This document shows, in pieces, positions 56,128 to 64,000 of a stretch of DNA of 64,000 nt. Each line of letters starts with the position of its first letter. Position 1 is the first letter of the stretch. Position numbers and translations under genes: made by a program. Source of the stretch: Chalara sp. BL73 (Eukaryota > Ascomycota > Leotiomycetes > Helotiales); NCBI GenBank assembly GCA_918026815.1, contig CAKJVC010000150.1, forward strand, positions 248,001-312,000. Reading direction: 5' to 3'. The notes below the pieces were generated by a model. The model made no database searches and was not told the origin of the DNA. It worked only from the letters and a program-made list of their open reading frames with translations.

Positions 56128-56559
56128 GTGATCAGGCAACTCCTGCTTTGTGTGTCTGTTCTTTTTAGTGTCCAGACTTGGTGTGCTCTCTTAAAACCGA
56201 CCAGCAGTGGGCCAAGAATGAATTTTGCCACGCCATTTCGCGAGAACTGAGATTCATATCGACATCAAGCTCAAAGATATATCGCTCTCTTTACGTTATG
56301 CTTTGGTGCACAGCCTCGTCCAGGGATTGCCTGATGAATCCGTATATCTTATCACTACATTGCTGCGCCACACTCAAGTGCGAGGCTTAGCCTTGAGCCA
56401 ACCTGGCCCTGACCTTTAATTCTGTTCACAAGCTCAACCTTTATAGCACCTTCCAGCAACTTCACATTTGTCGACCTTGCTACGTCGCATGGATCTTACC
56501 TGAACAGCCTTGGCTTAAGCGCTCCTTATCTATGTATCCACAGGGATACGCGCTCCAAC
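56128..56559. other. intergenic, upstream of NLR gene
   Basis: Presumed promoter of the NLR-type gene. A 64-70 codon + frame pair near 56178-56419 has no recognisable features. Confidence 0.35.
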
Positions 56560-59500
56560 ATGCGCCTATTAGAGCGTGATGCTAAAGGCAAGTTCAGCCT
56601 GACCAAGGACTTTGTCAAAAGTATCCCAGCCTATGCAATACTATCCCACACTTGGGGAGATGATGATGAAGAGGTTACTTATAAAGACTTAGCGGAAAGC
56701 TCCGGGGAATCTAAGGCTGGGTATAAAAAACTTCGCTTCTGTGGAGAGCAGGCTGCCCACGATGGCCTTCGGTATTTCTGGGTAGACACTTGCTGTATCG
56801 ATAAAAGCGATGCGGTTGAGCTTCAGAAAGCTATCAATTCCATGTTTCGATGGTATAAGAATGCGGCGAAATGTTATGTTTACCTCTCGGATGTCTCGGT
56901 CCCTGATAACAAGGTCGAGAATTGCTCTAGTTTCGAATCAGTTTTCCAATCAGCCAGATGGTTCACCCGGGGCTGGACGCTTCAAGAGCTTCTTGCTCCC
57001 TCATCAGTCGAGTTCTTCTCAGCTGATAATATGCGGCTTGGCGACAAGTTATCCCTCGCACGTTTAATCCACAAGACAACAGGGATCCCAGTCGAAGTAC
57101 TTCAAGAATATGACCCGACAAAATCCAGCTTTGATGAACATTTGTCATGGGTAGCAAAAAGAGAGACTAAACATGAAGAAGATATGGCTTACTCTCTGTT
57201 GGGTTTTTTTGGTATCTTCCTACCACTTATTTATGGGGAAGGGCGAGAGAATGCGTTTCGGCGGCTCCGAGAGGAGGCTAAGAACAGTGCTAAAGGTCGT
57301 GAATTCGATAAACTTTTGGTTTCCGACATCGAGAACCAGCCAAAGTTCACAGTGCCCTTTGTTCGCGATCCAAAGTTCGTTGGCCGAGAAGATATAATGC
57401 AAGAGATTACGAACCGGCTTAAGATGCAGCGTCGTGTAGCACTTTGCGGCATCGGAGGTATCGGGTAAGTTCTACACTTGTAAAGGCTAGCATTGCTAAT
57501 ACTTGCACAGAAAGTCGCAGATTGCGATCGAATACTGTTACGTATGGAGAGATCGCTACCCGTATAGCCACGTATTCTGGGTACACGCAAGTACGTTGGA
57601 CAGATTCGAGCAAGCGTATAGAGATATCGCAAAAGATATGTGTATACCAGGGAGTGAGGATCCACAGAACGACACTCTTATTCTCGTCCGAGATTGGCTA
57701 AACAAGCCTGACAATGGGTCATGGCTCATTGTTCTGGATAATGCGGATGATCCTGACCTCTTTTTCGAACTAAATCTATCGGTAACGAGTTCAAATCACC
57801 CACTTATTAGTAATTTCATGCCCCTAAATGCTAATGGATTCATGATTACCACGACTCGAGACAAAAGAATTGGTCTACGCTTAACAGATGGAGAAGAAGA
57901 AATCATGGTCATGCCATTGGCTTCAAGAGATGCCGAGCAACTCATGCGATCTAGGATACCCAGATCAATGAGTGTAAATGATGGTGATACCCGAATCCTT
58001 GTTGAGATACTAGGGTATATTCCATTAGCAATCACTCAAGCAGCTGCGTTTATTCAAGAAAATAGTATGACGATCAAATCATATATCGAAGAGCTGAAAG
58101 CCAGTGACTCAGATTTGCAGGATTACTTGGACGAGAACTTGCCAGACCCTCGAAGATACCCAGGTAGCGAAAACTCTGTCACAAGGGCGTGGAAGCTTTC
58201 ATTTGATCAAATCGCAAAACGCTTCCCTCGAGCTGCCGATCTGTTATCGCTTATGGTTCAGCTAGACCGGCAAGCAATTCCGAAGGCACTCCTGCAACAT
58301 AAAAGCGATCGCAGTATTGAGTTTAACAAAGCAGTAGGGACATTGCAAGCGTACTCGCTGATTCGGACCGAGAAGGGTGGCTCGCATTTTGAGGTTCATC
58401 GGCTTATACAGCTATCAACGCAGAGATGGTTAAGTTTACAGAAAAAACAGACGGAATGGCAAGAAAAAGCTTTAGAGTTGATGGTTGAAGAATTCCCAAG
58501 TGGGTTTTATGGAACATGGGAGGACTGCGAGAGTCTCTTTCTCCATGCAAAATCTGTCACTAAATGCGGTTGTGTTGATGAAGTGATACTCCTTCAACGA
58601 GCTAAATTGCTTCAAAATATAGCGAGATACGACGAGAGCCAGGGGAGATATGAGACCGCTTATCTACAATACAAAGACGTACTACATATAAGAGAGAGTA
58701 AACTTGGTAGGAAGCACCCAGATACTCTTACAGCTATGAACAACCTCGCTCTTGTGCTTGATAAACAAGGCAAGTACGCTGAGGCAGAGACCATTAATCG
58801 TCAGACGCTCGAGCTCTCGGAAGAAGTGCTCGGCAAAAAGCACCCAAATACTCTTACCACCATGGGCAACCTCGCTGGAGTGCTCGATATGCAAGGCAAG
58901 TACACTGAAGCAGAAATCATGAACCGCCAGACGCTCGAACTCTCGGAAGAAGTGCTCGGCAAAAAACACCCAGATACTCTTACAACCATGAACAACCTTG
59001 CTGCAGTGCTCAATATGCAAGGCAAGTACACTGAAGCAGAAATCATGAACCGCCAGACGCTCGAACTCTCGGAAGAAGTGCTCGGCAAAAAGCACCCAAA
59101 TACTCTTACAACCATGAACAACCTTGCTGCAGTGCTCAATAAGCAAGGCAAGTACGCTGAAGTAGAAACCATGAACCGCCAGACGCTCGAACTCTCGGAA
59201 GAAGTGCTCGGCAAAAAGCACCCAGATACTCTTGCAACCATGAACAACCTTGCTGCAGTGCTCAGTAAGCAAGGCAAGTACGCTGAAGTAGAAACAATGA
59301 ACCGCCAGACGCTCGAGCTCTCGGAAGAAGTGCTCGGCAAAAAGCACCCAGATACTCTTACAAGTATGAGCAACCTCGCTCTTATGCTCGATAGGCAAGG
59401 GAAGTATGCTGAAGCAGAAACCATGAACCGCCAGACGCTCGAGCTCTCGGAAGAAGTGCTCGGCAAAAAGCACCCAGATACTCTTACAACCATGAGCAAC

Positions 59501-59791
59501 CTCGCTCTTGTGCTCGATAAGCAAGGCAAGTACGCCGAAGCAAAGACTATGAACCGCCGCACGCTCAAGCTTAGAGAAGAAGTGCTTGGGAAAAAGCACC
59601 CAGATACTCTTATGAGCGTTTATTGTCTTGCCTATTTACTTCAGAATGAAAGGGAGTATGAAGAAGCATCGATACTCTTTGAAAGGGCCTGTACTGGGTT
59701 TAAGTCATTATTAGGCCCTAGGCATCCAACAACTATAGCTTGCATAATCCACTATTCAGCTATGCTGGAGGATATAAGGGAAGGAAGTTAA
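56560..59791 (+). CDS. HET-NB-ARC-TPR protein (fungal NLR-like)
   Basis: Two exons (56560-57464 and 57511-59791) give 1061 residues. The 46-nt intron interrupts the P-loop; splicing gives GIGGIGKSQIA. Order of parts: HET domain at 1-200 (YAILSHTWGD, YFWVDTCCIDK, RGWTLQELLAP, YSLLGFFGI); linker with KFVGREDIMQEI; NB-ARC at 285-600 (P-loop, Walker B WLIVLDNADD, MITTTRD, LGYIPLAITQAAAFI); winged-helix-like region to 690; then kinesin-light-chain-type TPRs at 703-1050. Seven TPR units are almost identical, a feature linked in fungal NLRs to repeat shuffling and recognition of changing ligands. The HET part is the predicted cell-death effector. It lies in an island with other incompatibility-type genes. 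Confidence 0.93.
58715..59596 (+). repeat. seven tandem 126-bp TPR-coding repeats
   Basis: The units begin at 58715, 58841, 58967, 59093, 59219, 59345 and 59471, each coding 42 residues that open HPDTL or HPNTL and close LSEEVLGKK (the last LREEVLGKK). A diverged eighth unit starts at 59597. Differences concentrate around positions 7-17 and 21-26 of each unit (for example ALVLDKQ, AGVLDMQ, AAVLNKQ, AAVLSKQ; YAEAE, YTEAE, YAEVE), while the rest is nearly invariant at DNA level. An open frame of about 300 codons on the opposite strand is a by-product. Confidence 0.95.
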
Positions 59792-61685
59792 GATTGGTGA
59801 TATTTGAATTTAGGCTTAATTAATGTGAAGGGCATCATCCATTCCAATCCCAATGCGCTCCTTCGCTTCCTGAAAATAAGTCATTCCTGCTCAGAATCGC
59901 TTCCCAACACTAACAAGTGAACACGTCTGTCAGTCAACAAGTAGAGACCTCCGCGTGTCGAGTATCGCTTTCCTGGGCGAACCCCCAGTTTGAAGAGCTC
60001 TCTGCCGTGCTTGGCCGCTAACCAGGAGAGCCCCAACTCAGTTCTCATCCTCCTTCGGATAGTGGATCTTGTTATTGACATCAGGGATGTGTTCCAGCGT
60101 TACCAAAATTTATCAATTACTAGAAATATGTTTTCCGTGATTGTCACAAATCTACGTGACTTTGCACTGCAGATGCATGATTCGTTCAGTTTTCTATTTC
60201 CCCACGTCGTCTAAGTCTGCCTGCCTATAGCTGTCGTCTGGCCACCTTCTTGACTGGCTTTGGCCGGCATACCTCATCCCAACCGTCGTCACAACACGCG
60301 GTGTGGATCTACGGATACAGTGGGCAACGGTGGTACCATACGAGAGAATCTAAAGCGAAGGAAGGAAGAGGAGCTCGAGGAGGGCAGGCTATATATACAT
60401 GAAGGGGGTTCTGAAAGCTCGGCTAATATAGGTCATGTGTGCTCCAGAGCAGAGACATGACAGCTTTAGGACACCTATTAGCCGCGCGTAGCGGCCACGG
60501 GGACTTCTTAGCTTACCATGAACGATCTCGGTATATTACATCCGAACCCAATTGCCTTTGTAACCGCTCAAAGGCCCCTATCCACTTCTTTTTCCGCCGT
60601 GTCGCACGCCGAAGATCGACAGGCCCTCTATTTTCGCGCTGCCCTTTCTGTCGCGGTTAGCACATGACCGCTTCGCGTGTGTTCCTTAATTGGGACGAAC
60701 TTGGCTTAGCCGACAGCTCCCGAGTTTTTACTCTTTTCTCTCCTTAATTTGGCATTTTCGTATCGAAGCACCTGCAACCCGCCTTTCCAGGCTTATAGGA
60801 CCGCGCTCGTGACGGGAACCCTCTATCGAAATGCCTTTCGAAAAGTGAGGGACGTTAATCCCGGCTCAGATAAACTGCATTTGGCCATCTGCAATTGCTT
60901 CTGATAAAATCAATAGATAAAATAAAAGCAAGCTCGTCACGCTTCGTTTTAGCTCTCGGGCAAATCGCTGTTCGACGTTGTAGTTGGCGTTGTCAGCCCG
61001 TTTCGCCCAGTATTTTGAGCCGCATGATCCTGATCAGTTCCCTTGGCCATCAATTTTGCCAGGCCGCTCGCGGCGAAACAGCAGCCTCCGCATTGCAAAG
61101 TAAAAAGCGCATCTTTCTAGCCATCGGGATAAGGACACGCAGAAGGCGCTCGGCCTTTTGCAGGTCGCACTCTGCTCCTCTGATAGAATCCGTTTCGCGA
61201 TGGTAAGGCTCGGGCCGTGACGAGCCGTAAGCGAGCATGTACTGAACTGATGTGTTGTCAAACCCCACTTCCCAGGGGTAATTTAGGGCAGGGGGGCAGA
61301 AGGACGAGAGCACAATACCTAACAACTTGGGCGAGTGGCTGATGGCTTTGCAGCAGCTTCTCGGCCGTTAAAGCAGGCGTCAATACAGAAGCGGAGTTGG
61401 GAGCCAGCATCGTCCTTTGCTTAAATAAAAGGCGTCATCCGAATAGCTTTTGAGGAGGCCACTTAAACACTTGGAATGGGCCTTGAAACTTAGGTCTAAC
61501 TGAAGGTAGCTTTTGTCACAAGTATCTATAATAATCAAACTATTGACTACTCTGTTGTGATTAGAGGAGCATTCGATTTACAAGGCTATTTTGAGGGAAC
61601 ATTACAATTCTATGCGCTTGTAAGCTTTATACAGCAAGGATTTTCGAAAGCTAAGAATTGACTAGAGACCAAACGTTCGGGAAGA
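59792..61685. other. intergenic
   Basis: About 1.9 kb after the NLR gene. Short frames on both strands (up to 103 codons) show no domain, and no repeat family from this window was recognised here. Confidence 0.35.
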
Positions 61686-61880
61686 ATGTGTAACATTACA
61701 GTTGTTGAATGGTCTGAGTGTGGTTGCGCAATACGCCAGGATGCTGAAAGGTGCCCTTTAAATCCTTCTGATCCATATACTTGCCCAAATGTCAACTGGG
61801 TTGATAAGCCTAAAACGGAGACTGGCCATTGCGGCTGTAAGGCTCAGACACCAGAAAGTTCGTCAGCAAGCGATGGTTGA
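61686..61880 (+). CDS. small cysteine-rich conserved-type protein
   Basis: A 64-residue frame begins MCNITVVEWSECGC, has seven Cys, a central CPLNPSDPYTCPNVNWVD and a Ser-rich end. The opening M-C-x-x-T-V-V-x-x-x-E-C-G-C resembles small uncharacterised ascomycete proteins with paired Cys that may bind zinc. There is no signal peptide, so it is probably cytosolic. No introns. Being short, it could be spurious, but the Cys spacing looks selected. Confidence 0.5.
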   Translation: MCNITVVEWSECGCAIRQDAERCPLNPSDPYTCPNVNWVDKPKTETGHCGCKAQTPESSSASDG

Positions 61881-62281
61881 GACTTTAGGCGGAAGGGCCC
61901 AGGAGCCGCCTCTTTTAAGTGGCAAGTTGTATTTCAGCAACTAATTGCCGGTGTTGGCTGGAAAGCAGATAGCTATCTGATTTAAAGATTGAAAAGCTGC
62001 GGTTCTTCATTACATGAAAAGCCTTCCTGAGACCCAAATCCGTGATCTGAACCCGTGATCCAAACCCGTTGTCAATCTCCCGATCTAACCCAGCGATCAG
62101 ATCTCATAGCTTTTCCCGGCCTCGCAATAAGCCCAATCCCTTTCCTGCGAAGGACCTGTAGCAGGCGTAGTTTATATAATCTCTGACAAAACGGCTTCAA
62201 GTGTATAACAACGCTATACTAATTCGCACGATGCCTCAACTCATGGCTGTTGTATAGTAGATGCCTAGGTTAGAAGATATT
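61881..62281. other. intergenic
   Basis: About 400 bases. A short internal repeat, CGTGATC(T/C)GAACCCGTGATCCAAACCCG, lies at 62039-62068. No gene seen. Confidence 0.3.
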
Positions 62282-62752
62282 TTAGTCTTGTATTTTACTA
62301 GACCTAAGTACACTTACTGGGGCATTTCCTCGGCGAAGTTGCATTCGACGACGCTGCGAAATTCGAACATCTGTCCGACCTGGAAAACTCATTCCATATT
62401 TGATACTCAATTCTTTCCATGCTTTCACTTCTTTGTTCACTCTTGATCTTATTTCCGAATGGACAAGTGGGTTAACTATCAAATTCGAGTCCTTGATTGT
62501 GACGTCATATGCTATAACCTTTGGTTCAGCATTCGTAAGGACACCATAGTCACAAATAATATCTGCTCGCTCTTGACTCTTTTCAATCCAAACCTTTGTA
62601 ATCAAACGCTGTATTCTCGATATATCAATGTTATGTATCAGGCAGAGTTCTGTGATTAACATAGTATCGGCGTGTTCAAGGCTAGAATGGATCTTCTCAA
62701 GCTGATCTGGCCGAGTCCGGAAAAGAAGTCGGACGGGGGGATCCAGATCCAT
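62282..62752 (-). CDS. hypothetical protein (uncertain)
   Basis: A single frame of 156 residues, starting MDLDPPVRLLFRTRPDQLEK and ending in an Arg-rich tail. No family is recognised. The middle (ITKVWIEKSQERADIICDYG, KVIAYDVTIKD) has the mixed composition of a real soluble protein. The surrounding DNA is AT-rich and repeat-laden, and neither introns nor a conserved motif support it. It may be a fragment of a mobile-element protein. Confidence 0.3.
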   Translation of the reverse strand: MDLDPPVRLLFRTRPDQLEKIHSSLEHADTMLITELCLIHNIDISRIQRLITKVWIEKSQERADIICDYGVLTNAEPKVIAYDVTIKDSNLIVNPLVHSEIRSRVNKEVKAWKELSIKYGMSFPGRTDVRISQRRRMQLRRGNAPVSVLRSSKIQD

Positions 62753-63164
62753 TGTTAGAGAGGTATCGCAAAGATTTTGTAACCCAATCTTGGCTGCTAT
62801 ACTAGGTTTTAGTTAGCAATCACTATATTTTTGTTTGTAAGAATAAAGCAGCATCCAAACCTGGCAATGTCGCCTGCGCAAGACCAGCGTTTCGACAACA
62901 AAAGGACCTTCCACTACGCAAAACCTTTTTAGGCAATCCAAAGAAAAAGCGTGACAGCTCTCTGCAGATAAGGGAAAAAGGCTGCAAATAAAATCTGTCG
63001 AACGGCAGCTCCAAAGCGCCGAGCTGATAGAGCTGTGGTTGGGGTGGCAGGGTGAAGCGTGCGGGGAATTGAGGTGATGTTGGAGAAATTTACCGCTGTG
63101 GCGGTGTTAAGTTGCCCAGCCACACAATCACGATACCCCGCAACGCTCGAATCATGTAGCTTTG

Positions 63165-63310
63165 AACTACCACCAAGAACAAGTCACCACCTACAACGAC
63201 CATACTAGCACTGCGCATATCGCGATGCTACGTGCCCAGTGGGTACCGACTTGAGCAATTGCAAGCTATCAGAAACGAGAAGTATCACTTACGAGAGTGA
63301 TACAAACATT
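63165..63310 (+). repeat. fragment of family B retroelement leader
   Basis: ACAAGTCACCACCTACAACGACC through GAGAGTGATACAAACA matches 43930-44055 with scattered changes. Just downstream, near 63455, CAGCCACAGGCTTGCAACC recalls family C. This marks another decayed element. Confidence 0.6.
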
Positions 63311-64000
63311 TTTGTTTTGCTCAAAAAAAGGAGTAAATTCTTGTCCAAAATAATCGCGATCAGCGAACGCACAAAATTATGCTTGGCTATTATTTGGCGC
63401 GGTAGTGGGTCGCATGCAACAGTTAGAATTGGTTACAAGCTGTAAGCGAACCCTCAGCCACAGGCTTGCAACCACTACAAAGCATAGAACCTAAACTGTC
63501 GTGGACTCCGACTGCCCCAAAACTAAGATTTTTGCGGTAAAAATGGGGTATGCGCAATGACTAAATGACAGGCATTTTGACACCAGAGGTGCGGGTAAAG
63601 ATAGCGTGAGGAACTTCTCACCTGAACTTCAGCCGCAGCCTCATTACACAATTGTGTACGGCTGAGCAGTGCCCCTCATCACCCTCATTAACGCCAGAAA
63701 GTATGCCAGCGTCGATGGGCGACACAAAGTAAGCTTCTCGCAATCCACAATTGACTAACGCGTCCCGTCGCGTATTTCCCCACTCTTGCACGCTAGGATA
63801 ATTGATCATCTTCGCCAAATGTCAGATCCCGAGCAGCTAGGCTGGCGTCTACCCACCTACGGCAATCAATATCAAAACATCCAAATCAGCGAAAAATCGC
63901 ACCTGGGGAATGTATACAATATCAGTAAGCTCATTCTAGGTACTGGAGTGATGTATTGTAGGAACTAACGCGCTGTAGGTCGTGACGACCCACTCAGCCT
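63311..64000. other. intergenic / window edge
   Basis: A 66-codon minus frame (63818-63618) ends just before an in-phase-looking donor (AGGTGAGAAG) and might be an exon of a gene reading leftward. It has no recognisable domain, and no partner exon was found. Otherwise nothing to report. Confidence 0.25.

Noticed and set aside
58682..59599. A 305-codon open frame (and a 255-codon one) on the minus strand across the TPR repeats
   Set aside because: It mirrors the seven identical repeats of the NLR gene, which keep the opposite strand open by chance. The plus frame has clear domains and splicing.
1..64000. CRISPR arrays, bacterial operons, rRNA or tRNA genes
   Set aside because: Spliced genes and fungal families rule out a prokaryote. 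No spaced short repeats of CRISPR type and no tRNA-like A/B box cloverleaf were noticed, although a covariance search was not possible.

Overview
The window looks like a chromosome segment from a filamentous ascomycete, probably an Aspergillus- or Penicillium-like Pezizomycotina. The genes are broken by short (40-90 nt) GT-AG introns with CTRAY branch sites. Families such as HET, NB-ARC-TPR, DUF6604, Pth11/rhodopsin-like membrane proteins and C2H2/fungal_trans regulators are typical of that group. Transposon relics carry C-to-T type stops that resemble RIP. The species assignment is inference.

Left arm (1-15.5 kb): the 3' end of an alpha/beta-hydrolase gene, a dienelactone hydrolase, a decayed second copy of the hydrolase, a carotenoid-oxygenase/stilbene-cleaving dioxygenase, an MFS transporter, a block of repeats and an LTR, a dead aminoglycoside-phosphotransferase-like gene, a rhodopsin-like membrane protein and another solo LTR.

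Centre (15.6-42.3 kb): a compact oxidative gene cluster. In order: C2H2 plus fungal-type regulator (-), MFS transporter (+), nitronate monooxygenase (+), P450 (-), phenol-hydroxylase-type FAD monooxygenase (+), FMO (-), carboxymuconolactone-decarboxylase/AhpD-like protein (+), glyoxalase/extradiol-dioxygenase-fold protein (-), SDR (+), beta-lactamase-fold hydrolase (-), FAA-hydrolase (+), zinc alcohol dehydrogenase (-) and fumarylacetoacetase (-). Most genes lie in divergent pairs. Nearly every shared promoter carries GTGGGGG/CCCCCAC, often as CCCCCACAT, which suggests one regulon run by the resident zinc-finger protein. No PKS, NRPS or terpene synthase is present. The enzyme set fits uptake, hydroxylation, ring cleavage and acylpyruvate/acylacetoacetate hydrolysis of an aromatic compound; the substrate cannot be told from sequence.

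Right arm (42.3-64 kb): a transposon-rich accessory region. It holds four LTR-type repeat families, some nested, two dead pogo/Fot1-like transposase pieces and a broken Myb-like fragment. Interspersed are four genes of the kind found in fungal allorecognition or innate-immune islands: a DUF6604 protein, a HET-domain protein with a C-terminal frameshift, a DUF7587-like protein, and a HET-NB-ARC-TPR NLR with seven nearly identical 42-residue repeats. The last 4 kb is mostly non-coding, with one small cysteine-rich gene and one uncertain ORF.
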